Of a stretch of DNA of 64,000 nucleotides, positions 43,254 through 51,505 are shown piece by piece. Numbering within the stretch: the stretch's first letter is position 1; each line of letters begins with the position of its first letter. Made by a program: the position numbers and the translations under genes. The notes under the pieces are model-generated. The model did no database searches, was not told where the DNA came from, and worked only from the letters and a program-made list of their open reading frames with translations. This stretch comes from CAZSBB01 sp964605235 (lineage in GTDB: Bacteria > Planctomycetota > Phycisphaerae > Phycisphaerales > Phycisphaeraceae). The stretch spans positions 42,031 through 106,030 of the forward strand of contig CAZSBB010000023.1 in NCBI GenBank assembly GCA_964605235.1, read 5' to 3'.

Positions 43254-43318
43254 GGACGGCTTCCTATGGGCGGGTGTGGACCAATGCTGGCGGCACATGG
43301 TATCGCTGCGCGCTGCCG

Positions 43319-44068
43319 TCAGCGCGACCGGCGCGTGCGCCCATACTGCCGACGAATCCGCAGCAGATCGCCCAGCGAACGCAGATAGGAGCTGCCGCGA
43401 ATCTTGGACGCCCCGACGTCGCACCACTGGTCCAGCGGCACTTCGTACGCCAGCTCCTGCACCGGTCGGCCGGTGATCTGCCGCAGCCGACACAACAGCT
43501 CCACGTCAAACAACCACCCGGCGGTGAAGGGTTGAGCAAATGCCTGCATCACGGCGGGCGAGCTGCGTAAAAACTTCGCCCCGCACTGGGTATCCATGAT
43601 CGGCATCCCCACCAGCAGGTCCACCAGCGTCACACTGGCGCGGCCGAGGTAGTGGCGCAATGGCTTACGCTCGATCTGCCGCCCCGCCAGCATCACGCGC
43701 GAGCCGATCGCCACTTCCACTTCCGGGCGCTCGCGCAACACCTCCAGCAAACGCGGGGCCTGATCCAGTGGCGCCGCCAGGTCGGCATCCCAGTAACCCA
43801 CCTGCTGCGCTCCTTGCGCGAAGGCTCGCAGCACGCCTTGCCGCACTGCTTCCGCTTTGCCGCCGTTGCGTTCGAGCAGCAAGGCCTCCGCCACGCCATG
43901 GCTCTGGGCACACAAGTGCGTCAACACAGCTGCGGTCTGGTCGGTGCTGCCGTCGTTCACGAACAGCAGGCCGATCTCGCTCTGCGTCTGGGCAAACGCC
44001 AGCAACGCCGGCCCATCGAGCCGACGTTCCTCGTTGTAGCACGGCACCACCAGCACACTTGGTCGCAT
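43319..44068 (-). CDS. GT2 family glycosyltransferase, dolichyl/polyprenyl-phosphate sugar synthase type
   Basis: This 249-residue protein starts at ATG 44068, 5 bases after GGGAG. It shows SVLVVPCYNEERRLDG, LLFVNDGSTDQTAAVL, ERNGGKAEAVRQGVL and the D-x-D-like WDADLAAPLDQ, all standard GT-A fold motifs. LVGMPIMDTQCGAKFLR and GWLFDVELLCRL match the polyprenyl-phosphate sugar synthase subgroup, which loads a lipid carrier on the cytoplasmic face. No C-terminal membrane helices are present. The YfhO and GT-C-like membrane proteins next to it would use such lipid-linked sugars, so these genes probably form a glycosylation group. Confidence 0.88.
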   Translation of the reverse strand: MRPSVLVVPCYNEERRLDGPALLAFAQTQSEIGLLFVNDGSTDQTAAVLTHLCAQSHGVAEALLLERNGGKAEAVRQGVLRAFAQGAQQVGYWDADLAAPLDQAPRLLEVLRERPEVEVAIGSRVMLAGRQIERKPLRHYLGRASVTLVDLLVGMPIMDTQCGAKFLRSSPAVMQAFAQPFTAGWLFDVELLCRLRQITGRPVQELAYEVPLDQWCDVGASKIRGSSYLRSLGDLLRIRRQYGRTRRSR

Positions 44069-44131
44069 CGGCTCTCCCATCAACCGCAACCGATTACCCA
44101 CCGCGACCGACCACCATGGCCACGAATCAAT

Positions 44132-44160
44132 TTAGCCCCGGGTCATTGACCCGGGGCTAT
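44132..44160. repeat. GC-rich palindrome of the GGGGCTAA family
   Basis: TAGCCCCGGGTCA and TGACCCGGGGCTA form a perfect 13-base stem around one T. It lies between the YfhO-like stop codon (44188) and the GT2 start (44068), so it can also act as an intrinsic hairpin, although no T-run follows on either strand. Confidence 0.68.
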
Positions 44161-44187
44161 GTGACGAAGAACTGCGCCTGGCAAACT

Positions 44188-46521
44188 CTACCGCCCCGGC
44201 CGTCGCGCAGCCAGCATCACCCCGGCGCCCAGCGCCAACCACAGCAGCAGGCCCGTCACGCTCAGGCCCCACGCCCAGGTCCAACAGCGCGGCTGATACG
44301 TCATGCGCAACAAATGCCGCCCGGCTTGCAGCGGAACCGCCCGCAACGCGTAATCGCCCGGCAGCACGTCATAGCGTACCTGCACCGAACCCGGTAGCGC
44401 CGTCGCCCGCCAGCCCGGATCATAGCTGTCGGTCATCAGCAACACCGTCGGCGCCGAGGTCTGCACTTCCAGCGTCACCTGGTCGGTCGATTCCTCCAGC
44501 ACGCGCACCGTGCCCTCGGCGCCCGCGACCGGAGCCGGGTTCGGCTGCTGTTCGAGAATCACCCGCTGGCGCGGCGCAAAGTCATGGGCGGTCAGCGTGC
44601 GCAAAATGTCATCCCGGTTGGTCAGTACTTCACAATGGTCCACCAGCAGAAAACGCGGCAAGGGATCCGCCATCGCCGCCACCCGCAAGCCGCCTTGCTC
44701 GTTCAAGCCCAGGATGGCGTGACATCGCAGCAGTTGCAGCAGCGGATGCACGCGCTCAAAGCGCACCGCATAGGTCGCATGGTCCGGGTCCACGCCCTGC
44801 GTCATCCCCACCAACTGGGCGTAGCGCTGCGCCACCAGTGGGTCGTAACCCCACACATCCAGCGTACCCAGCGACATGGCGACATTGGGGCGAAACAGGT
44901 TGAGCACTCGCGCGTCGGGCGGCAACTGGGCAAGCCGGCGCGGCAAGTCACGGGGCCAGCCGTCATCCAGCGACATCACCCGCGTGTGTCGACTGGCGAA
45001 CCATGTCAACTCCAGCAGCGCCACGCACGCCATGACCACCGCCCAGCGGCGGGAGCAGTGACGCAGCGCCGCCAGTCCCGCGCCCGCCAGCAACAGCGCC
45101 GCCGCCACCGCCAGTTGCCGCGCCGCCAGCAGGCTCGTGTCGCGCGCGAAGGTCACGTTGTCATAGAGTTCCAGCTTCAGATAACTCTGCTGCGACTGCG
45201 CCAGCAGCTTCAGCCAGTGCATCCATCCCGGCGCTGCCTGCCCGTCCACCACCGCCTGTCGCAGCAGCAGCGCGCAGATGAGCAAACTGATGCTGAGCAC
45301 CACCGTCACCGCCAGCAGGGCGATCATGCCGCGCCGGGGCAAGGCGGCGATCAGCAGACGTTGCACGCCCACGCCGGCCAGCAGCGCCAGGAACAGACTC
45401 AGGTGCAGGGCGATCTTGCACGTGCCCCGAAAGCTGGCGAACCCCGGCAACCACCGCCACAGCACCGCAAACACCGGCGTGGACGACCCCAATGCGATCA
45501 CCAGCAAGACCAGCGCCAGCAGCGTCATAAAACGACGCTGCCGGCGCGCGCCAAAGCACGCGCCCACCCCCGCCAGCAGCAACCCGATCACCCCCACATG
45601 CACGCAGACTTCCCAGTAGTACCACCGGCCCCAGTAAGGCAATTGCGCGCCATCGCCCAGCACATCCGGCGCCAGCAGCGTCAGCAGATTCTCCGGCGGC
45701 AGCGAGAACGTCGCGCTGAATGCCTGCGAAGCGCCGCCCGCGCGCACGCTGGTTCCCGCCGCTTCCACGCCGGGCAACAACTGCACCGCGCCCAGCAGCA
45801 GCGCGAGCACGCCCACGGCCGCCAGCGCGCCAAGTGTGCGCCCACGCCGCCGGGTACGCCGCAGATGCAGCAACACGTACAGCCCGGCCGACAGCCCCGC
45901 GTAGTAAACCGTCTGCGGATGGCCCGCCAGCAGCATGTGCGCTGCGACTGCCGTGGTCAGCCAGACCGCGCGCCAACTCGGGCGGCGCAGCAGGCGGTCG
46001 ACTCCCCAGAACAGCCAGCCCAGCCACGCGCCGGCCGCGAGTATCGTCAGGTGTCCCGCCTGCAGGCGCAGGTAGTACGCGGAGCCGAACATGAACATGC
46101 CGCCCGCGACCAGCGCCGCCAGCGCATGGAGCCCGCGCCCCCGCGCCCAGCCATACACGCCCGCGCCCGCCAGCAGCAGATGCAGCAGGCAAAAGGCATT
46201 GAGCGCCCAGCGCAGCGGCAGCGCCACATACAGCAGATTCATGGGATAAAACAGCGCGGATTGGAAGGAGCCAATGAAGCTCTGCCCGCCGAACACATGC
46301 GGATTCCAGAGCGGCAGTCGCCCGTGGCGCAGTTCCGCAGCGGCGAAGGCGCGGATGTGGCGGAAGTACAGGTTCAGATCGGTGGACGCCTGCGCGGGAA
46401 CCAGCGGCTGAGGGGAAACCAGCACCGGCGCCAGGGCGATGAGCGCCAGCAAGAGCATGGCTGCCAGCGCCAGAGCGTCGGGTGAGCGCCACCAGCATGA
46501 GCGGCCGAGGGATGGTTGCAT
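44188..46521 (-). CDS. YfhO family multi-pass membrane glycosyltransferase-like protein
   Basis: This 777-residue protein has about a dozen membrane helices and the YfhO signature WNPHVFGGQSFIGSFQSALFYPMNLLYVALPL near residue 75. After the helices comes an extracytoplasmic domain (from about residue 520) with VWGYDPLVAQRYAQLVG and, near the end, VLLMTDSYDPGWRATALPGSVQVRYDVLPGDYALRAVPLQAGRHLLRMTY and a last helix. YfhO-type proteins glycosylate lipoteichoic acids in Firmicutes; in planctomycetes the acceptor is unknown. Its ATG directly follows the TGA of the GT-C gene upstream, so the two are translationally coupled. Confidence 0.88.
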   Translation of the reverse strand: MQPSLGRSCWWRSPDALALAAMLLLALIALAPVLVSPQPLVPAQASTDLNLYFRHIRAFAAAELRHGRLPLWNPHVFGGQSFIGSFQSALFYPMNLLYVALPLRWALNAFCLLHLLLAGAGVYGWARGRGLHALAALVAGGMFMFGSAYYLRLQAGHLTILAAGAWLGWLFWGVDRLLRRPSWRAVWLTTAVAAHMLLAGHPQTVYYAGLSAGLYVLLHLRRTRRRGRTLGALAAVGVLALLLGAVQLLPGVEAAGTSVRAGGASQAFSATFSLPPENLLTLLAPDVLGDGAQLPYWGRWYYWEVCVHVGVIGLLLAGVGACFGARRQRRFMTLLALVLLVIALGSSTPVFAVLWRWLPGFASFRGTCKIALHLSLFLALLAGVGVQRLLIAALPRRGMIALLAVTVVLSISLLICALLLRQAVVDGQAAPGWMHWLKLLAQSQQSYLKLELYDNVTFARDTSLLAARQLAVAAALLLAGAGLAALRHCSRRWAVVMACVALLELTWFASRHTRVMSLDDGWPRDLPRRLAQLPPDARVLNLFRPNVAMSLGTLDVWGYDPLVAQRYAQLVGMTQGVDPDHATYAVRFERVHPLLQLLRCHAILGLNEQGGLRVAAMADPLPRFLLVDHCEVLTNRDDILRTLTAHDFAPRQRVILEQQPNPAPVAGAEGTVRVLEESTDQVTLEVQTSAPTVLLMTDSYDPGWRATALPGSVQVRYDVLPGDYALRAVPLQAGRHLLRMTYQPRCWTWAWGLSVTGLLLWLALGAGVMLAARRPGR

Positions 46522-48540
46522 TCAGCGCGTCTCCAACGCTGCGGCGGGTAAGGGAGCGCGCAACGCCGCATGGATTTGCGCTGCATCCAAGTGATAAATC
46601 AGAATGCTAACGCCGGCGTAGGCGTCAGGCTCGTTCTGACGCAGGTAGGCGCACAGCCGCCCCAGTTGCAGGTAGCGGAAATCGCGCAGCATCTGCCGCG
46701 TGGGGTTGACGCCCTGAACCTCCGCCAGCCGCGCCCAGACCTGATTGAAATCCGCATCGCCGTGGTCAAACTGATCCAAGCGTTGAAGCATGCCCTGGTA
46801 CGCGGTTTCCCGGCTGGGGGTCCACGGTCCGCCGTAGGAACCATTCACCTGCGCGAGCATGGTGGCGCTGATGCAATAGCTGCCCGGACCCAGGCGTGTT
46901 GGGGGTTGGCGCCAGACATCCAGCGAACCCACCCCACCGATCCAATGGACATCGCGCACGTAATGCTGCACGCTGGCGGAACCGAAGTAGGAGAGGTAAA
47001 TCGTTTCCGTCGGATGCGTCGCGCGGCGTGATGCCGCCCAGCGCGCCAGGCTGGGCAAATCCTGCCCCCAGTCCAGCGAACTGTCCACCAGCCAGCGGTA
47101 ACCCTGGCGCGGCCCACCCACCAGTTGATTAAAAAAACCAAGGTAATGCGGCCAGCAGAGCGCTGACTCGCAAGCCAGCACCCCCACCACAAAGCCGACA
47201 TACGCTTGTCGCCAGGGCGCGCACCACCGCCGCGGCGCCAACCCCCCGGCGAGGATGAACAGCGCGGGATAGAGCGGCAGCAGGTGACGATGCCCGATGT
47301 TCAGGTTGCTCAGCAGCGCGACCGAGCCATACACGCCGATCAACGTCAACCACGGCGCCAGGCGGTAGAGTTGGCGCCAGCGCAGTCGCCACAGGCCCAC
47401 GGTGCCAAGGCCCACGGCGCCCAGCAGCGCCAGCCATTCGCCCAGCGCGGTTTTGATGGTGAAAGCTGTGGGAAAGAAGCTGGCAAAACCCGTGACGCTG
47501 TACTGGCCATGCAGGTACGCCGGCCTGGCCTGGGCGCCGCGAAGGGTGTAGGCGGCGCCGTACAGGTAGGCCTCGGGCAGCAGTTGCTGGTTCCACGCCA
47601 CTTGCAGCAGATTGCCCGTCCACTGAGGTTGCTGCGTCATGAGCGTGATCCAGGCGATGCGGAACTGGTTAGGCCGTTCGCCGGGGCTGGCGGCCTGGTA
47701 GCGAAACCCAAAGGCGCCCCAGATCAGCACCACCACCAGCATGAACTGCGCCAGCAGCACCAGCGCCACCACACCCGCCAGTTCCAATCGCGGACGGACA
47801 CGCCAGCGCCGGTGGCCCCACGTCACCCACAAGGGCGCCCCCACCGCCACCCGCAGCAACGCCAACAGCACCGCCATCGGCGCAAGCAAAGGCGCGGACA
47901 TCTTCGCCAGCGCCAGCAGCCCTGCCGCCACGCCGCCCAGGAACACCGTCCCCACGCTGACCTGATGCATGGAGCGCCACACCAGCGCCACGGCGAGTGT
48001 GAAGCCCAGGGCGGCGGCCAGGTCGGAGGTCATCAGCGGCGTCAGCGCCAGTACGGTGGGACTGAGCGTATAGAGCGTCAAGGCCAGCAATCCCCCCGGC
48101 GTGCCCCAGAGCAGCCGCGCGGCGCGGAATACCGTCAGACCCAGCGCCACGCCCAGCAGCGTCATGGCCATGCGCCCCAGCAGAATCATGCGCTCGGTGG
48201 GGTTGCCCAGCTTATACAGCAGTCCGTACGCCATTCGCCGATCGTTGCAGGTGAGCCAACTGGGCGCGTAGGGCGGAACGAAATTCGGCGCCAGCATGGC
48301 GGCGGGCAAGCCGGCGATCCGCTGGGGAAGCTGGCCAGCTTCGGGATTGACGCGGTAATCGCCGCGGGTCCAGGCGACATAGCCGCCGGCCAGGTGGACG
48401 TCTTCGTCAAAGGTCAGGCTGTGGTGCGAAATGGCGCTGAGCGCCAGCACCCCGTGGAGCGTCAGCAATGCCGCCGCCAGCAGGTTCACCACCCCAAGGC
48501 GTCGCCACAGCGCAGGCCGTGGTTTCATTGCAGTTTGCAT
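46522..48540 (-). CDS. GT-C type membrane glycosyltransferase (GT39/PMT-like)
   Basis: This 672-residue protein has many membrane helices. The first extracytoplasmic loop contains SLTFDEDVHLAGGY with D45-E46-D47, the acidic pair typical of GT-C enzymes that take sugar from a polyprenyl-phosphate donor. SVALLSNLNIGHRHLLPLYPALFILAGG and WLVDSSLDWGQDLPSLARW are further family blocks. Start MQTAMKPRP at 48540 or MKPRP at 48528. It is divergent from another GT-C-like gene on the plus strand 57 bases away and abuts the YfhO-like gene. The acceptor is unknown. Confidence 0.85.
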   Translation of the reverse strand: MQTAMKPRPALWRRLGVVNLLAAALLTLHGVLALSAISHHSLTFDEDVHLAGGYVAWTRGDYRVNPEAGQLPQRIAGLPAAMLAPNFVPPYAPSWLTCNDRRMAYGLLYKLGNPTERMILLGRMAMTLLGVALGLTVFRAARLLWGTPGGLLALTLYTLSPTVLALTPLMTSDLAAALGFTLAVALVWRSMHQVSVGTVFLGGVAAGLLALAKMSAPLLAPMAVLLALLRVAVGAPLWVTWGHRRWRVRPRLELAGVVALVLLAQFMLVVVLIWGAFGFRYQAASPGERPNQFRIAWITLMTQQPQWTGNLLQVAWNQQLLPEAYLYGAAYTLRGAQARPAYLHGQYSVTGFASFFPTAFTIKTALGEWLALLGAVGLGTVGLWRLRWRQLYRLAPWLTLIGVYGSVALLSNLNIGHRHLLPLYPALFILAGGLAPRRWCAPWRQAYVGFVVGVLACESALCWPHYLGFFNQLVGGPRQGYRWLVDSSLDWGQDLPSLARWAASRRATHPTETIYLSYFGSASVQHYVRDVHWIGGVGSLDVWRQPPTRLGPGSYCISATMLAQVNGSYGGPWTPSRETAYQGMLQRLDQFDHGDADFNQVWARLAEVQGVNPTRQMLRDFRYLQLGRLCAYLRQNEPDAYAGVSILIYHLDAAQIHAALRAPLPAAALETR

Positions 48541-48597
48541 GCTGGCACTGCGCCTTTTTCATTGCCGGGCATTGCGTCCCATGGTATCAAACGGCTT

Positions 48598-50220
48598 GTG
48601 GCTTCCCCCGCCGATCCGCAACTGAGCGTCCCCGGGACACCGCGCGCGTTGGCGGCAGACCGCCGGCCGGTGTTGTGGCTGGCGCTGGGCATGTTCTGCC
48701 TCTATCTGCTGACCAGTTCCCTGCGCGGGCCTCGCTTGGGTGACTCGGGCGAGATGTTCGGCGCGGCGCAGCACATGCTCGCGGTGCTGGGCGGCGCGGA
48801 ACTGCAGCCATCGGCGTTAACCAAGTTCGGCCTGGGACAACCGCTGCTGAATCTGCTGGTGGCGTGGATCGCGCACGCCGTGGCGGACGGCGAGCTGACC
48901 CAGCGAATCTGGGGCATGCTGGCGATCAACACGCTGGGCGCGGCCCTGGGCACGGGCAGCGTGGTGCTGGTGCTGCTGACGGCGCGACGATTGGGTTATG
49001 GCCCGCGGGTGAGTCTGGGCTGTGCGTTGCTGGCGGGGTTGGCCACGATGACGTGGGTGTACGCCCAGAGCCTGTTTGCCGACTCGACGGTGGGTCTGTG
49101 CTGGCAATTGAGTCTGTGGGCGCTGCTGGTGTATCGCGATGAAGGTCGCCGCCGATGGTTGGTGCTGGCGGGCTGGGCGGCCGGCTATGCGGTGCTGTGC
49201 AAGGTCGCGGCGCTGCTGGCGTTGCCGGTGTTGCTGGTTTACGCCGGCTGGCGGATGCAGCAGCGCGGGCACGGCTGGCGCACGGCCGGCTGGTTGCTGG
49301 CGCCGCTGCTGGTGCTCGGCGCGCTGCTGCTGGGTTACAACCACCTGCGCTACAGTGCCACCTTGCAGTTTGGGTATGACCAGGGAAGGGATGGGCAATT
49401 CGGCTTCAACACGCCCTGGCTCGAAGGGTTGCTGGGCTTGCTCGTCAGTCCCGGCAAAGGCTTGTTCATCTACAACCCGATTCTGCTGCTGGCGCTGGGA
49501 GGATTCTGGTCATTTGCCCGGAAATGGCGCGCGGAAGCGGGTTTGATCCTGGGGCTGAGCCTGACGTTGCTGCTGGTGCATGCCCGCTGGTGGGCGTGGC
49601 ATGGCGACTGGAGTTGGGGACCGCGATTCCTGGCGGGCTTGACGCCGTTGCTGGCCCTGCTGTGCGCGCCGCCGCTGCACCACTGGCGCAGTTGGCGGGG
49701 CCCGGCACTGGCGCTGCTGCTGCTGAGCAGTGCGACGGTGCAGGGCTTGGGCTTGCTGATATATCCGGGCGACTACATCCGCATCACGGCACTGCACACG
49801 CCGATCACGCCGCAGCCGTTTTATGACGCGCAGTTGTGGCCGGTGCGCGATGATGGCGCCTACCTGCGGTTTAACCTGTGGCTCAGTCCCTTGCTCGGGC
49901 ACGCCTGGCTGATTCGAGCCGCGCTGCAGCCGACGTTGGCGGAGCAACAGCGCGTGCTGGCGCAGCCGCCGTGGTTGAGTCAGTATCCACAATGGGAGCT
50001 GACCAGCTTTCCCCAGGACCCCATCCTGCTGAATCTGTGGTGGCTCAAGGCGTGGCAAAGTCAGATGCCGGGCTACCGGTGGATGCTGCTGGCGGCAAGC
50101 GCGCTGGCGCTGGGCGCAGCGGCGGGGCTGGGCCGCAGCATGGCGCTGAGCTGGCGGGCAACGGCGGGTGACGGTGAGGTCAACGCAACAGATACTGCCG
50201 CAGCGCTGCCGCGTGGTTGA
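48598..50220 (+). CDS. GT-C type membrane glycosyltransferase-like protein
   Basis: This protein of about 540 residues has ten or more membrane helices. A loop with RGPRLGDSGEMFGAAQHML after the first helix supplies the acidic residues expected of GT-C enzymes, and WWAWHGDWSWGPRFLAGLTPLLALL is typical of the ArnT/GT39 group. No ATG lies before the first helix in this frame; a GTG at 48598 is the best start, or ATG 48688 if the first residues are not used. Its 3' end overlaps the convergent DUF488 gene by 41 bases. It is divergent from the GT-C gene at 46522-48540. Confidence 0.82.
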   Translation: MASPADPQLSVPGTPRALAADRRPVLWLALGMFCLYLLTSSLRGPRLGDSGEMFGAAQHMLAVLGGAELQPSALTKFGLGQPLLNLLVAWIAHAVADGELTQRIWGMLAINTLGAALGTGSVVLVLLTARRLGYGPRVSLGCALLAGLATMTWVYAQSLFADSTVGLCWQLSLWALLVYRDEGRRRWLVLAGWAAGYAVLCKVAALLALPVLLVYAGWRMQQRGHGWRTAGWLLAPLLVLGALLLGYNHLRYSATLQFGYDQGRDGQFGFNTPWLEGLLGLLVSPGKGLFIYNPILLLALGGFWSFARKWRAEAGLILGLSLTLLLVHARWWAWHGDWSWGPRFLAGLTPLLALLCAPPLHHWRSWRGPALALLLLSSATVQGLGLLIYPGDYIRITALHTPITPQPFYDAQLWPVRDDGAYLRFNLWLSPLLGHAWLIRAALQPTLAEQQRVLAQPPWLSQYPQWELTSFPQDPILLNLWWLKAWQSQMPGYRWMLLAASALALGAAAGLGRSMALSWRATAGDGEVNATDTAAALPRG

Positions 50221-50524
50221 ACTGCTCATCGCGCGCGGCATACAGCAACGTGACCCGACCCCGCCCGGCCGCCTGACGCAGCGGCGTCAGCACCGCATCA
50301 TTTTCCGCCAGCTCCGCGTGGTAGCGACGGGTGAACTCCGCCCAGCGCGCCGGATCATGATCAAACCATTTCCGCAAGGCGGGCGAAGGCGCCGCCTCAC
50401 GCAGCCACAGGTCCAGTTGCGCCGCCGTTTTGCTCAACCCCCGGGGCCAGAGCCGATCAACCAGCACGCGCACCCCGTCATCCGGCGTGCATGGTGCGTA
50501 CACCCGTTTGAGTTCGTAGGACAT
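50180..50524 (-). CDS. DUF488 family protein (YeaO-like)
   Basis: This protein of about 114 residues starts MSYELKRVYAPCTPDDGVRVLVDRLWPRGLSKTAAQLDLWLREAAPSPALRKWF and ends RGRVTLLYAARDEQFNHAAALRQYL, an excellent match to DUF488. GGA lies 7 bases before ATG 50524; an ATG five codons earlier is possible. These small soluble proteins have no firm function. The last 41 bases overlap, tail to tail, with the end of the GT-C gene on the other strand, so both C-termini are constrained by the same DNA. Confidence 0.9.
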   Translation of the reverse strand: MSYELKRVYAPCTPDDGVRVLVDRLWPRGLSKTAAQLDLWLREAAPSPALRKWFDHDPARWAEFTRRYHAELAENDAVLTPLRQAAGRGRVTLLYAARDEQFNHAAALRQYLLR

Positions 50525-50624
50525 GACATGGTCCAACATACAAAAACGCCGCCGCCGCGGGGCAGCGCTCCGGCAAGGTGGAGCGCGGCGTCCGCGGCGG
50601 GCGGCGGTGGGGATGGGGTCAAAA

Positions 50625-51146
50625 TTACTTGGTGACCTGCTGCCAGAAGGCGTCGGCCTGCTTGAGCATGTCGCGTTCGTTGCCCTTGTTCCACAGTTCC
50701 AGGGCGTCGACGTTCTTGTTCTTGAGGAACAGCATCAGCCGGCCGTCGACGATCTTGAAGTTGCGCGGATCCACGGGGAACTTGTCATGCTTGACCATGC
50801 CCAGGGCGCACCAGCCGCCGTAAGCCGGGACGTACTTCTGCGGGTTTTCGTCAAAGAGCTTCTTGGCGTCGGCGTTGACGAACCAGTAGGTCACGTCCTG
50901 GTAGGTGGAGGTGAACTTGGGGCTGCCCATGACCGGCTTGTTGGCGACGAAGTAGGCGACCGGACAGTAGCCTTCGAGCGCGATGCCGGTGCTGGGCACG
51001 TTCTGGTGATGGATGTAAGCGCGGGACTCGCCGTTCATGCTGGCGGGATGGCAGTGGGTGCACATGGGGCACTCGGCGAAAGCGGTCAGGCTGACGCCCG
51101 CGACGAGCGCGGCAAACACGGCGGCGATGGTGAGGTTGCGATGCAT
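50625..51146 (-). CDS. exported YHS-domain protein
   Basis: This 173-residue protein has a signal peptide (LTIAAVFAALVAGVSLTAFA) followed at once by ECPMCTHCHPAS, a C-x2-C-x2-C-H cluster. The YHS domain occupies about residues 55-120: ALEGYCPVAYFVANKPVMGSPKFTSTYQDVTYWFVNADAKKLFDENPQKYVPAYGGWCALGM. YHS domains bind or sense metals, often copper, in proteins of metal handling; this periplasmic type is common in planctomycetes and marine bacteria. CAGGAG precedes the ATG by 10 bases. It stands alone, with 359 bases before it and 100 after. Confidence 0.9.
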   Translation of the reverse strand: MHRNLTIAAVFAALVAGVSLTAFAECPMCTHCHPASMNGESRAYIHHQNVPSTGIALEGYCPVAYFVANKPVMGSPKFTSTYQDVTYWFVNADAKKLFDENPQKYVPAYGGWCALGMVKHDKFPVDPRNFKIVDGRLMLFLKNKNVDALELWNKGNERDMLKQADAFWQQVTK

Positions 51147-51505
51147 GGGTCAGAACTCCTGTCAGAGCGCGGCCACCGCCCGGCTCCTGCGCTGCGCCGG
51201 AACACCCGGCAGCGGGCGGCGCGAAGGAGCTTGAATCCGTCGGTGAACCTGGGTTGGAATGCCTGAGTGCAGCGGCGTCGAGTCGCGATCTCGTTGCCGC
51301 CGGTCAGACGGGTTGCCACGCGGTACGCGGCACACCAATGCTTACCCGCCAGCGGCGCAGAGTATTCCGGCCCTCGGGAAATATGGGAAAAAAGTTGAGC
51401 ACTGCCACCGGAAGGACGAGCATCCCCCGGCAGAGCCGGGGGCTAACGGGGGATGGCGTGAATCGAGCGCTCCCGCCGGGGCGGCTCGTGGTATCCGGCA
51501 GCGCG
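51147..51505. other. intergenic region with one palindromic repeat
   Basis: These 359 bases hold no convincing gene on either strand. The only structure I can support is the palindromic repeat at 51423-51449. A promoter for the YHS gene must lie in the right half, but no clear boxes are visible. Confidence 0.5.
51423..51449. repeat. GC-rich palindrome, identical to copy at 37477-37503
   Basis: All 27 bases match 37477-37503, including the stem CCCCCGGC-AGA-GCCGGGGG and the edge CTAACGG. An outer pair CATCCCCC/GGGGGATG (51421-51428 and 51448-51455) offers an alternative fold. Confidence 0.75.

Noticed and set aside
44584..46485. Plus-strand open frame of 633 codons
   Set aside because: Extremely Gln/Arg/His-rich antisense frame of the YfhO-like gene.
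37477..51449. Palindromic repeats as a CRISPR array
   Set aside because: The copies are kilobases apart, are self-complementary and vary in orientation, so there is no repeat-spacer structure.
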